Origin: Halocafeteria seosinensis | Taxonomy: Eukaryota > Sar > Bigyra > Bicosoecida | Length of the DNA stretch: 24,123 bases | Assembly (NCBI GenBank): GCA_001687465.1 | Contig: LVLI01000562.1 | Span: forward strand, 1-24,123 | Direction of reading: 5' to 3' | Shown: in pieces, positions 1 to 10,222 of the stretch | Numbering within the stretch: position 1 is the stretch's first letter | Layout of the letters: every line of letters begins with the position of its first letter | Program-made: the position numbers and the translations under genes | The notes under the pieces: generated by a model | Told to the model about the DNA's origin: nothing | The model's database searches: none | Seen by the model: the letters and a program-made list of their open reading frames with translations, nothing else

Positions 1-700
1 GTGTTCCCTCACGGCGCATGTCAGCAAGGCTGCAGGAACAGCGGGCCCGTCGCTGCTTAACACGGGCGCATACCGCTCCTCGTTAAGAGGATGCGGTCAA
101 CTTCCCGGCCGGTGGGCTATCTGTCACATTTGTGTGTGTGTGACCACGTTAGATTCCAGCCGTAAGTGAAACATGTAGGTACTTCATACGAAGATATTGC
201 CACCGCAGATTCCACGACCTACCCACACAGCGCCAATAGACAGCTACTTCTCATCTTCCAATTATAGAGTCGACCGAGCTGCACCCAGCTACAATGTATC
301 AAAATCGACGACGCCGACGGCGTGGATTAAGTAAGCATTTCTGTATACACCCTAGAGTCGGCGTGGATTAAGTAAGCATTTCTGTATACACCCTAGAGTC
401 GGCCAGCCTTCAGAGCTTTCAATCCCGTAGCGCATGAGACCGTCTCTTTCACATAAAGATATAGCACCCCGAGCCACACATTTCATTGTAAATGATACCT
501 CAAGTAAGGCGCAATACCACCAACATGAGCGTCTGCCCGGGTGTGAATGTGAGCGCCAAGCCCGCGGTTGCTGACACAAGATGAAGTTAGACGATGGTAT
601 GGTGTTATTTCAAGTGCATCGATTGTTTTAGATTCAAGGTTCTACTGTCTATTTCTAGAGTACGTTTGTCCAGTTGTAAAGGGTAGCTGTAGCCTTATTA
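1..700. other. Upstream region with no supported gene
   Basis: I see no convincing coding exon here. The open frame on the minus strand (352-579) has no recognisable motif and runs across a tandem repeat, so I treat it as chance. A short GT microsatellite lies near 130-142. A GTAAGT-like donor occurs near 162, but no flanking frame could be assigned to an exon. The right part is presumably the promoter and 5' untranslated region of the cysteinyl-tRNA synthetase gene. An in-frame stop at 677-679 closes the frame upstream of the first possible start at 701. Confidence 0.5.
318..403. repeat. 41-bp direct tandem duplication
   Basis: Two adjacent perfect copies with a period of 41 bp (318-358 and 359-399), followed by 4 further matching bases. 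Each unit contains GTAAGCATTTCTGTATACAC. It lies about 300-400 bp upstream of the cysteinyl-tRNA synthetase start. Perfect identity suggests a recent slippage or duplication event. No function can be assigned. Confidence 0.9.
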
Positions 701-826
701 ATGAACCGTCTTGTCCATAGAGAGTTGCTGGAAGTAATCACATCGAGCCCTCTGGTAACAAGGATACAAACAAGTTCTGCTTTGACTTGGAAACAACCAA
801 ATTATACGCGAAAAATAGCCCGAAGC
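701..826 (+). other. Possible alternative N-terminal extension (organelle targeting) of cysteinyl-tRNA synthetase
   Basis: In-frame and open from 680, with ATG at 701. The 42 added residues (MNRLVHRELLEVITSSPLVT and onwards to KIARS) contain basic residues, Ser/Thr and few acids, and end just before the Met at 827. This is the composition expected of a mitochondrial presequence. Yeast makes cytosolic and mitochondrial CysRS from one gene by alternative starts, so dual use is plausible, but transcript start data would be needed. The segment could equally be 5' untranslated sequence. Confidence 0.4.
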
Positions 827-2927
827 ATGTCTGCCTCCTCTGCGTCGTCTTCGTCGCGCATGCCGTCGTGGCATGCTCCTCAAGGAGAGACGCCTACGCA
901 GGAAGTACTCTATCCTCTCAAGCTCTACAACTCCTTGACGCGCTCAACTGTAAGTGGGATTGCCTTTTTTCGGTGATGCAAGAGAAACAGGACTAAAGGA
1001 TATACGGAAAATCGGTGTTCAATATTCGCAGGTTCCCTTTATTCCCAAGGAGAATGGCAGGGTCTACTGGTATATCTGCGGTCCGACAGTCTACGATTCA
1101 GCCCACATGGGACACGCCAGGTAAGATCAGGACCATTTCACTGAGCGCTCCGTTCTTTATGGGCGAATTGCTGGAGTGTTGCTCTCGTCGACTTGCAGGA
1201 CGTACCTGACATTTGATATCGTGCGCCGCATCCTGCGTGACTACTTTGGCTACGATGTACTGTTGGTGATGAATATCACTGATATTGATGATAAGATCAT
1301 AATGAGAGCCAATGAGAGAAACATTGCGTTCCATGAGATTTCTCGTCATTTTGAGCAAGAATTTTGGCAAGACATGGAAAAGCTTGGAGTGACTGAACCG
1401 GACGCGGTGACTAGGATTAGTGAATACATTCCCGAATGCATTGACTTCATCAACAAAATCATAGAAGCGGGATACGCATACGAAAGTAATGGTAGTGTAT
1501 ACTTTGATGTTGAACAATACCAAGCATCGCCTGATCACACATACGGGAAGCTAGTCCCCGAGAACGTTGGCGACGTCGAAGCCACTGAGGAAGGTGAAGG
1601 AGCTTTGAGTAGCAATGCCGGCAAGAAGGACAAGAAAAACCAATGCGACTTCGCTCTATGGAAAGCTAGCAAAGAAGGGGAGCCCAGTTGGGAGAGTCCA
1701 TGGGGCTCCGGTCGTCCTGGATGGCACATAGAATGCAGCGTCATGGCATCTGATTCCTTGAAGGACTTTACAGGCGATGGTACGATGGATATTCATTCAG
1801 GTGGTATTGATTTACGGTTTCCACACCATGACAATGAGATAGCTCAGAGTGAAGCTTGTTTGGGCTGCAAGCAATGGGTCAATTATTTCTTGCACGCAGG
1901 TCATCTTCATATAGAAGGGCAAAAGATGGCCAAGAGTCTGAAGAATTTTGTGCGCATTAACGACGCACTCTCCAGATTCACTTCGAGTCAGATTCGTCTG
2001 CTCTTTCTCGGAAAGAAATATAATGCGCCAATGGAGTACAGCGAGAATGCCATGAGTGCTGCTGTTGACGAGGAAAAGAAGTTCCGGGAATTCTTTAACA
2101 ATGTGAAAGCGTTCCTACGAGAACTCTCCGGGAAAGAACGGCAAATGAAATGGGGCTCCTATGAAAAGGAGCTAATGAAGCACACAATGCAGGCAAAGCG
2201 TAACGTGCGAAGTGCGCTTCTCAATGACTTTGATACTCCTGAAGCCATGCGGGTCCTCCGAGAGTTAGTTGGTCACGTGAATCGGTACATGGCGGAGGCT
2301 GACAAGCCCGTGTCCAACGTGGTCAGAAACGCGGCCGAGTATGTGACTTATATGTTCCAAATTTTTGGCTTAATCGACCCAATACCTTCCATTGGCTATT
2401 CACTGGGTCATAATGAAGGCGGTGTTAACCGCGAAGATGTGGCCACTCCTTATCTCAACGTACTCACTCAATTCCGTGGTGAGGTACGTGCAAAGGCGAG
2501 CGAAGGAGATTCAAAAGGTATTTTGAAACTTTGCGACGAAGTGAGAGATAGCAGCTTACCTGAAATCGGGGTCCGGTTGGAAGACGGAGCTCTCGGCGAC
2601 GCTGGACGATGGAAACTAGAAGACCCCGAAGTCTTACGACGGGAACGCGAAGAGAAGTTAAGGATCCAACAGGAAAAGGAAGAGCAGAAGCGACGGCAAA
2701 AAGAGCTCGAAAATCAGAGACAGGCTGAATTGGATGCAAGGAAACAAATACCCCCTGAGCAATACTTTCGGCAGATGAAAGATGAAGAGGGGAATCCGCT
2801 GTACTCGCAATTTGACGAGGATGGAATGCCAACTCATGACGCTTCGGGGACACCGTTGGCGAAGAATACGCTGAAGAAACTGAAGAAGGAGTACCAGAAG
2901 CAGTCTAAATTGTATAATAAGGAATGA
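827..2927 (+). CDS. CARS: Cysteinyl-tRNA synthetase, eukaryotic cytosolic type
   Basis: Class I aminoacyl-tRNA synthetase that charges tRNA-Cys with cysteine. Exons are 827-949, 1032-1120 and 1199-2927; introns of 82 and 78 nt have GTAAG donors and CAG acceptors. The joined frame gives 646 residues. Exon 2 restores the signature [17 protein letters not shown], with the HIGH-type motif HMGH (66-69). The KMSKS-type motif is KMAKS (313-317). The zinc ligands expected by analogy with the E. coli enzyme are all present: Cys57, Cys250, His280 and Glu284. An insertion of about 40 charged residues (around 135-175) is typical of eukaryotic cytosolic enzymes. The C-terminal tail is a charged helix, followed by the conserved [10 protein letters not shown] and a lysine-rich end, also as in cytosolic homologues. 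The start at 827 gives a short Ser-rich leader; an in-frame ATG at 701 would add 42 residues resembling a mitochondrial presequence. The first intron is placed between TRST and VPF by splice signals and by continuity with the family. Confidence 0.95.
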
Positions 2928-3561
2928 GGTTCGTAGGAATACCGCCGTGGTACAAGTAGTGTTAATTATGTGTCAGTCTGAAACAAATGAGAATTTTTAC
3001 CACCGGACCACCAAGAACAATTGTTCTCGGTTTCGGTGCCAACCTGTACCGTGTACAAGATACTAGACGACCTCATGGTCTCCTGGAAGTGGTCGAGTTC
3101 ATGTTCTTCCTTTAAGCACGTCACAGGCTCATATTGCATTATGTACGGTGCCATTTTGAGCCCCCTCCATTGCTCTGGACCAATGTGCATCTTCACCCTG
3201 GGGACTCCTTGTGGCATGGGATACCCGGCCGCTCTCCGTGCCATGGGAGGGTGACTTAACCGCTCAGTGGAAGAAACTGGCCCGGTGTTGTTGGGCGATC
3301 GAAGCTTTCCCAGGTTCTACCCGTGTGTTTTCGTCCCTTTGTGCCACGGAAAAGATACTTGCTCGAGTGCATTTCGTGCTCTCACGTCCGTATTGTCCAT
3401 CTGGGTTATTTGTGCCACGGTTTGTGGAGTGTGTACACGCGTTTGTGTGTTATTAGTGCAGCTTTTCGAACCTGTGGTGGGATATTTGCCCCTTTCCAGC
3501 AGCTAAAAAGCTTAATATAGAGCCTTTTACATACCTGTGTGAGCCCATTTCTTAACAAAAA
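2928..3561. other. Intergenic region between CysRS and the Niban-like gene
   Basis: About 630 bp with no supported coding sequence. Several overlapping short open frames on both strands show no family resemblance and low-complexity Cys/Val/Leu composition. The right end is likely the promoter and leader of the downstream gene: an AT-rich TTAATATA lies about 50 bp before its ATG at 3562. I see no RNA gene here. Confidence 0.5.
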
Positions 3562-5576
3562 ATGGGAAGTGTACCATCTGTCCCCCGCGGGGAGATCGAA
3601 GACATTGCCAAAGAGGCAATGAAGACCTTCACCCCTGAATATGTAAGTGAAACACGTCCTCGCGAGGGGGGCTTGCGCCCCTAGTGGAGGGTAGTAGAAG
3701 TGACTCCATGGTGTATTTTCCCCGAATTTTTGTGCCCATTTCACCATTCTTGTTCCAATTATGACTTTTACAGGTCAAAGCATTTGGCGTCGAACTCATC
3801 AAGGAGATGCAAGCTGATCGTCAAGGGAGTAACGAGGAGCCTATGCATCTCCGGACCCAACCTCCAGCTTCTGAGCCTCTGAAGATGGGTTGGCTCGAGA
3901 AGCAAGGAGCTGTGAAAAAGAACTGGAAGAAGCGATGGTTCATCGCCGGAAATGCTGCAGATGACTACTTTGTTTACTACTACGAGAAGGAAACGCAAGA
4001 GCTCGACCAGAAAGCAGCCAAGGGTAAAATGAGGCTGTGCGGCTACCGCGTGATGAAGAATCTTTCTGATGAAGACAAAGAAAAATTCGGTGAGCATTCG
4101 GTGCAGATCTATCCTATGTGGTATGGGAGAAGACGTCGTACTTGGTATTTGAAGGCCGAGACTGAAGACGAGCTCGACGAGTGGATCTCAGCCCTCCGCT
4201 TTTGCTGTCAGCGAGCGGATCCCCCTATCAACAAAGATCCCGTGCTTCGAGCGGCCTTCGAGAATGCTTTCCAAAAGACTCGATGGGCTCTTTGGGTATG
4301 GGGATGGTACAGTTTTGTACTAGCAGAAGATGAATTACTTGCACAAATGGTAGTTGACAAGTGCAACCGTGAGGTGATGCAGCCAGTTTATGCCAAGTGC
4401 ACCGGCAGAGCGGCACACTTTGCTCGGGAAAAGGTCGAAGATATCCTTGATAAAACCGTCGGTGCAGTTGTTGGCGCGGGATGGCAAACTGCTTCAAAGA
4501 GTATCGAATCTGCGAAGCCAAAGATCAAAGAAACTGCTGAAAGCCAAATTGGAGAAATCCTCGATAAGCGTCAAGAGTTAATGGACAAAATTTCTGACTC
4601 CGTATCGGAAAAAGCAAACCCTGTTGTTGAGGAAGTCGTTTCACCTGTGCTGAAGCCTCTAGTTGAGGCGATGGTATACCCCCTTTTCAATGCGCAGAAA
4701 AAAGCTATCGAAATCTTCAAAGAAGAAATGGAAGAAATCCTTAAGAAAGACGACTATCAAAAAGAGTGTGACCAGTTCACCCGCCAGTGTCGTTTTTGGA
4801 AACTCCGCAAGGCGTTTGAGTGCATCTACGCTCTAACCCGGTACGACAGTAAAACGTCTGTAGGGGATATCAAGCTGTCTGTCCCCATCGGTGATATTAT
4901 TGAGATGCTCGGTGATGTCTCCCTGTGGAGACTTGAAAATGATCTGGAAGATGTCGTCCGTCAGCTAGTTCAGAACGCCATTTACACCTACAAGGCACAG
5001 GTTGAAGACGAAAGCCAGTCTCACGGCCAACAGAATCTCAATGATGTACTTGATAAGCTGGTGCATGACTCGAAAATCATGGGAAACCGCACAATGGCAC
5101 AGTTGCTTTACGATGTCGTCGGAGAGAAAGTCAAGAGCAAAGTGATGCCTGCGATAGGAGAGATTACCAACCCTGTGAAGGAAATGATCCCTGATGCATT
5201 CCAGCAGCTCTTGGATGTTGATGAAATGGCCGAAGCCATTGTAAACAAAGTACTGATGGGCTTTATGCATTCGACGCTGGACCCAACTTCGGATCCGATT
5301 TACGCTGATCTGGATCAGATGGCCCCCAGCGGCGGTAAATCCTCTGGAAAGAAGGAAAAAGAAGACGATAAGACTAATGCTGCTCCTCAAATGGCAACCA
5401 CGACGAGCGGCGCATACAAGACTGAAGAAAGTGCAAAGGAAAAAGAAGAAGACGATCAGTCTAATGCTGCTCCTTCCCAAATGGCAACCACGACGAACAG
5501 CGCATACAAGACTGAAGAAAGTGCAGCAACGGAGAACGGAACGACAGAGGACACTACAGTCGAGGCTGCAGCCTAG
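3562..5576 (+). CDS. Niban-like PH-domain protein with predicted N-myristoylation
   Basis: Two exons, 3562-3642 and 3774-5576, joined across a 131-nt intron (GTAAGT donor, TTTACAG acceptor, phase 0), give 627 residues. The N-terminus MGSVPS fits the N-myristoylation pattern (Gly2, Ser6). A short helical leader follows (IAKEAMKTFTPEYVKAFGVE). Residues about 65-165 form a pleckstrin-homology domain, with the first strand GWLEKQGAVKKNWKKRWFI and a C-terminal helix around EDELDEWISALRF. The order myristoyl site, short helix, PH domain, long helical body matches the Niban (FAM129) family. The rest is mostly charged helix, including an amphipathic stretch with repeated glutamates and lysines (about 220-350). 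The final 90 residues are hydrophilic and contain a two-copy tandem repeat. The likely location is the inner face of a membrane, and the PH domain may bind phosphoinositides. Specific function is unknown. Family assignment is by architecture and pattern only, since no search was run. Confidence 0.75.
5352..5525 (+). repeat. In-frame tandem repeat in the tail of the Niban-like protein
   Basis: Two adjacent coding units, 5352-5435 (84 nt) and 5436-5525 (90 nt), encode near-identical peptides that begin KEKE, contain NAAP and QMATTT, and end AYKTEESA. The second copy carries two extra codons. The frame is kept, so this is a length-variable hydrophilic tail rather than damage. The high nucleotide similarity points to a recent duplication. 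Confidence 0.9.
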
Positions 5577-5820
5577 AAAGAAATACCAGTCGAGAACTGT
5601 GTCTGTTTAAAGGAACAGCCTCATAGTTACTTGTTTCATAACTGTGTCAGTTGAATATACACACCAAGAAAGTTGGTACAAATTGTACCTTACAATGCGT
5701 GTCTGTGTGCAAGTAGGCGCTTGTAGTTGCCGTGGGTTCAGTACACCAACTGTCTGCTGTATTGTTCAGTTCGGAACACACACTCTTCACTCTATCATTT
5801 CATCCCATAGTGTATGTACC

Positions 5821-8024
5821 ATGAGCAGTCGAAGTGGTAAGACTGTATCGTCGTCGTCTCCTACGGCTTCAATGGCCGAGGAGGAAGATGAGGAGACAAC
5901 TTCGAGGACCAACGAGGAAGTCGACGACGAAGATATGGACGTCGACGAGGAGGATCTAGCTGCCGCAGAAGAAGAGGAGGAGGAAGAAGATGATGAGGAC
6001 GAATCTAAGGGCAAACGGCCTCGAACAAGCAAACGCTCGAATGGCACAGGCTCGGGTAAACCTAAACGATCAACTATACGCAAGAAACTTTATACGGGAG
6101 AGAACGTCGACATGCCGCCGAAGTTTAGTGGAAAGTCCATTCCCATTTTCCCTCTCCGTCTGTACGACATCATCAAGGTGCGCTTCTTTGTTTATACCGT
6201 TCGCTCGTCATTAGTCAGCTAATTGTATGACTTCGTGGAAATGCAGGAAGGCCGTCATGAAGGAATTGTAGACTTCTGGTCCCTCCGAGAGCAGGAGGAC
6301 ATATCAAACGAGTACGTATTATCAGAGTTCCATACTCGTGCTTGTAGCAATGGTATTTCATTCACATGGAAGCTCACTCATCAGGTCGACATGGAGCTCC
6401 AACATTATCAATAAGACGTGGGATTACCTGGAAGGCGGGAAGCCTCCGGGGGGAATCGTCTTTCATAGGCCATCCGAATTCTTCAACAAGATATGGCCGT
6501 AAGTATTAAACGCAAATGTAATTTTTGCACTGCGTCGGAAGCAAAAACAACGCTGCTAGCTATGGATCAATTATTCAGTGAAATATACGGAGTAAGCACA
6601 GGAGAAAGGCATCGAACTCATGATGCAGAGAGGTATGTTCAGGGTTTTAGACCTTATTGTATTGACTAACGTTTTTCATCCTACTTGGTAAAACTTTCAG
6701 AGAGAAGATGTTTCAGTGTTTTATTAGGCAATTGAATTTGTAAGGTGTTGGTGGAACAGTACCAGTGACTATACTATACGTTTAACGTCGCTTTCTTCTT
6801 TGGTGCTGCAGATACAAGTGGGTGACAATACTCGTACTAAAGGCGCTCTTGTCTTGGGCCAACATCTGTTATGGTCAACCATGCGCAGGTTTCACTTTTG
6901 TGCGAAGAGGGCACAACCGAATCGTAAGCGTTCGTTTCTACAGGAGAATTCTCCTGTCTACTACGCCCACTACGTCTTCAACCGGATGCTGACAAGGCAT
7001 GAGCTGCATAACCTGGTATGTAGAGTCGTTCTTTGGAAACGATACCCTTAAAATCAACACCATATTCTTAATGATTCAGATGATGTTATGCAAGCAAGGG
7101 GATGAAAGTAAGGCCGCTCAGATTACCTTGCAGATCGTTGGGGATCGACACACAGATGAGCAGGTACAAGAAGCAGAGCAGGAACAAGAGCAGCGCTATG
7201 CAAAGCAATTCGAAATCCGGAAAGAGACGAAACGCGGGCCTCCGCGGTCCCCGGCGCCTAAACGAGCTCGTTCAGAAAGAACAAGGAGGGATTTCACCGC
7301 GAGGAATACTCGCCGGGATACAGGAAGCACAAGGTCGTCTCATCCCACCCTGACATCTCGTTTACCGAATACTTCTAGTCAGAGCAAAGGATTTAATCCC
7401 ACGGATGATATGGTTCAGATTATTTCAGCCTCTGGCGCACTTAATCCGGTCAATGTAGCTGTTGATGAACCGGAAGAATCAGATTCAGAATCTGAAACAC
7501 ACCGCAGTAGCCAGAACCCGGCCGTCTCTGACGTGAATGCTGCACCATCGGAAAATACAGAAGCGGGTGCTTCTTATGTGCAAGAACAAGCTCCAATTCA
7601 AATCGAAACTCATAACGCTGCCCCTCACAAGCCAGCCTCAGGTGTTCAGAAGGCAACTCCGGAGGAAGATGAGGAAACCCCGAATGGAAGTGTCGCGACG
7701 GGTTCAATGCGAGAAGCAAATGAGAGTCAAGAGAGTACCCCCAACCAGGGAGACATGGTATCCAGCGTCTCAAATGGCCATGATAACAAACAATCTGTAT
7801 TTCCCCAATCTAATGCGGCTTTGAAAGACGCAAGTAGTGCACTGACAACATCTGCCAGCAGCGCCGTTTCTGAGGACAACAATGTCTCAAGCCCAGTTCG
7901 GTCAGAGACCATGGCACGTAAATATGATCAAGAGAACATCTCTGCAGGGACAACCGACCCTAGAGAATACGCCTCCGCTCCCATTAAGGAGGTGCCGCGT
8001 CAACAACCGGAATCTGTGGATTGA
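5821..8024 (+). CDS. Heat shock factor (HSF)-type DNA-binding protein
   Basis: Proposed exons: 5821-6177, 6247-6311, 6385-6498, 6579-6632, 6701-6739, 6812-6817, 6889-7015 and 7080-8024; introns are 69, 73, 80, 68, 72, 71 and 64 nt. The product is 568 residues. Residues about 107-254 align with the HSF winged-helix domain: IPIFPLRLYDII and IVDFW match the first helix and strand, VFHRPSEFFNKIWPEIY the second helix, CFIRQLNLYKF the recognition helix, and YYAHYVFNRM with ELHNL the closing segment. Two insertions separate helix 1 from helix 2 and helix 2 from the recognition helix, so it is a divergent member. The N-terminus is Ser-rich, then strongly acidic (a Glu/Asp run at about 45-62). A basic cluster at 305-324 (KRGPPRSPAPKRARSERTRR) is a likely nuclear signal. 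The C-terminal 240 residues are Ser/Glu/Asn-rich and probably disordered. Likely a nuclear transcription factor; a heat-shock role is not shown. ATG 5821 has A at -3; the open frame further upstream lacks a convincing start. Confidence 0.75.
6812..6817 (+). other. 6-nt microexon in the HSF-type gene
   Basis: Six bases (ATACAA) lie between an acceptor ending GCTGCAG and a donor GTGGGT. Inclusion completes Leu210, encodes Tyr211 and starts Lys212, giving RQLNLYKFHF, which matches the HSF recognition-helix signature RQLNxYxF. Skipping it keeps the frame but gives RQLNLFHF, losing two residues. The flanking introns would be 72 and 71 nt, the same size class as the other introns in the gene. Confidence 0.65.
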
Positions 8025-8532
8025 CCCACGGAACAAGATCAATAGCAAGAAGACTCTCCTCTAGCAATGTGCTTGGCACGGTTATAAGGTGATCAATATT
8101 TGTTCTATTTCATTTGACTGTGATCAGGCCATTTGGCATGTGGCGGTACACCTAGGATACACAATTTACTGGTGGTATGCCACGAATCACAACTCACTTC
8201 TCAAAGTACAATCGATATCGAGCATGTCGTGTTGATTACATGTTCGGTATTCACATATACCTCTATCGTCTATCAGTGATGTCATAAGTAATCAAAGCAG
8301 ATGATGTTCGAGGACACTGTTCTCCGTTGCACATCTTCCCGGCGCGGCCCGCTTTCAGCTTTAACTTCACTCTGGCAACTTCTTGCTGTTGGAAGAAAGA
8401 AAGCAATCATTCCGTTCACTCATATCCAGGCTCTGACAAGCCATTGTTCTCGACGCTGAACGCCTTGTATGAACGGCACTTCCATGCATGTTGGTAAGAA
8501 TTAGTTTGTGCGCTGAACGATCCTATCACATC
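8025..8532. other. Intergenic region upstream of the processing peptidase gene
   Basis: About 500 bp without a supported gene; presumably the 3' untranslated region of the HSF-type gene and the promoter and leader of the next gene. An ATG at 8488 is in frame with the downstream protein and followed by GTAAGA, which could be a 5' untranslated donor. I see no tRNA-like or repeated structure. Confidence 0.5.
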
Positions 8533-10222
8533 ATGCTCATGTCATCCCGGATCCTCTCTCTGGCTCCTAGCAAGTCGGCGAGGGTGTTACGAGTACGTGT
8601 GCCTTCGGTATTTTCCAGTCCCCTTAAGTTCCCCTTAGGAGGTGTCCCCTATACTTTTTGCCCCTTTGCTGGGCAGATCGACGTCTTGCTGGCTATTCAC
8701 CCTGTATCTCTTGTATACGCGCAGAATATAGCCCCTCGTAGTCTGGTGGGAAGCAGTCCTGTTTCGCACTCCCCCGTACGGTATCAGAGTCAGGATGCAG
8801 CCGCCCTACAGCAAGAGGGGAGCTTCCAATTTCCTTCCTTTGTCCTGAATGCTCCCGCCACGGACGTCACAACGCTAGATAATGGCATTCGTGTGGCCAC
8901 AGAGGTGCGTTTTCAGTGGATGGCAGACGCCCACATGGAGCTTGAGATACTCGTCTTTGTCATATTTGCAGGGTGGTCATGGAGAGACGGCCACAGTCGG
9001 TGTATACATTGATGCAGGAAGCCGCTATGAGACGGCCCAAAACAATGGCACTGCGCATTTCCTGGAGCATATGAATTTTAAGGGCACCAGCAAGCGTAGC
9101 CGAAAGCAGATAGAGATGGAAATAGAGAATATGGGTGGACACCTCAATGCCTACACTTCCAGAGAGCAGACTGTATATTACACAAAAACGTTCAAGGACG
9201 ACGTCGATAAAGCAGTAGACATCCTTGGCGATGTATTGCTCAATTCCAAATATAACGAGGAGCAAATGGACACGGAAAGGGGTGTCATTCTTCGAGAAAT
9301 GGAGGAAGTGCAGAAGCAACACGAAGAGGTGATTTTCGATCGTTTACATGAAACTGCGTACCAGGGTAGCGGTCTCGCTCGTACAATTCTTGGGCCGCAA
9401 GAAAATATTAAATCCATTCGGCGGGATGACCTCGTCAACTATGTGAACAACCATTACACCGGAGATCGCATCGTCATTGCTGGAGCTGGAGGTATCGAAC
9501 ATCAGAAGTTGGTTGATCTTGTGAAAAATTACTTCTCGGGAGTTAAACCACCGCAGCAAGAAACACCCGGATTTGATGAGGCCCGTTTCGTCGGCTCTGA
9601 CATCCGCATGCGGGATGATTCTATGCCTTTGACTCACGTTGCTCTAGGGTTTGAAACAGGTGGTTACACAGACGCCCATACCATCCCGTTGATGGTTATG
9701 CAGCAGATGCTTGGACAGTGGGAGCGTACCGCTGGTGGCGGCGCTAACGCGACCAGCGCATTGTGTCGCAAAATAGCTTCCGGAAACCACGCCCATTCCT
9801 ACATGACGTTTAATTCAACGTATAAAGACACTGGTCTATTTGGGGTATATTATATTTCGGAACCTAACGAGGTGTGGACCGCTACTTACTATGTCCTCCA
9901 CGAAATGGTTCGCCTCGCCAATGACATAACAACAGAGGAAGTAGAGAGAGCAAAGCAACAGTTGAAAACAAGCTTACTCATGCAGCTGGATGGGACAACA
10001 GCTGTATGTGAAGATATTGGTCGCCAAATGTTGTTATATGGACGCCGAATGAGTGCGCCGGAGATCTTTGCGCGTGTAGATGCTGTTGACGTGTCCGCTG
10101 TAAAGAAAGCTGCGAATGCTGTGATTAACGACCAAGATATTGCATGCGCTGCCATAGGCAATCTGCAAGAGCTCCCAGATTATAACTGGTTACGCCGCAG
10201 AACTTACTGGGCTAACTACTAG
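8533..10222 (+). CDS. PMPCB: Mitochondrial processing peptidase, beta subunit
   Basis: Catalytic M16-family metalloprotease subunit that removes presequences from imported precursors in the mitochondrial matrix, working with an alpha subunit. The inverted zinc motif HFLEH is intact at 9056-9070, and the distal acidic region (ERGVILREMEEV, near 9275-9310) supplies the third ligand, so this looks like an active peptidase rather than a non-catalytic complex III core protein. The C-terminus LPDYNWLRRRTYW is typical of the beta subunit. A 67-nt intron (8905-8971) is clear: removal gives TEGGHGETATVGVYIDAGSR, the conserved first strand. A second intron probably begins at 8593 (GTACGT) in the presequence. 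It ends at 8676 (84 nt, strong pyrimidine tract) or 8724 (132 nt); both are multiples of three without stops, so the frame cannot decide. Depending on this the protein has 512, 496 or (unspliced) 540 residues. The N-terminus (SSRILSLAPSKSARVLR) is a good mitochondrial presequence. The start could also be ATG 8488 or 8539. Confidence 0.93.

Noticed and set aside
1098-1538. 146-codon minus-strand open frame
   Set aside because: It overlaps the catalytic core of cysteinyl-tRNA synthetase and one of its introns on the other strand; no motif.
4965-5480. 171-codon minus-strand open frame
   Set aside because: It is the shadow of the Niban-like coding sequence; its Phe/Leu-rich stretches are the complement of Lys/Glu codons.
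5644-5820. Upstream extension of the HSF-type protein
   Set aside because: The frame is open but begins with GTG. The added residues are Cys-rich and unlike the Ser/acidic N-terminus, and ATG 5821 has a good context.
6916-6935. A 20-nt intron (GTAAGC...CTACAG) in the HSF-type gene
   Set aside because: It would connect two open frames, but it gives YKWVTILVLK instead of the conserved YxF core, and 20 nt is far below the 64-80 nt of the other introns. The microexon model fits both family and intron size better.
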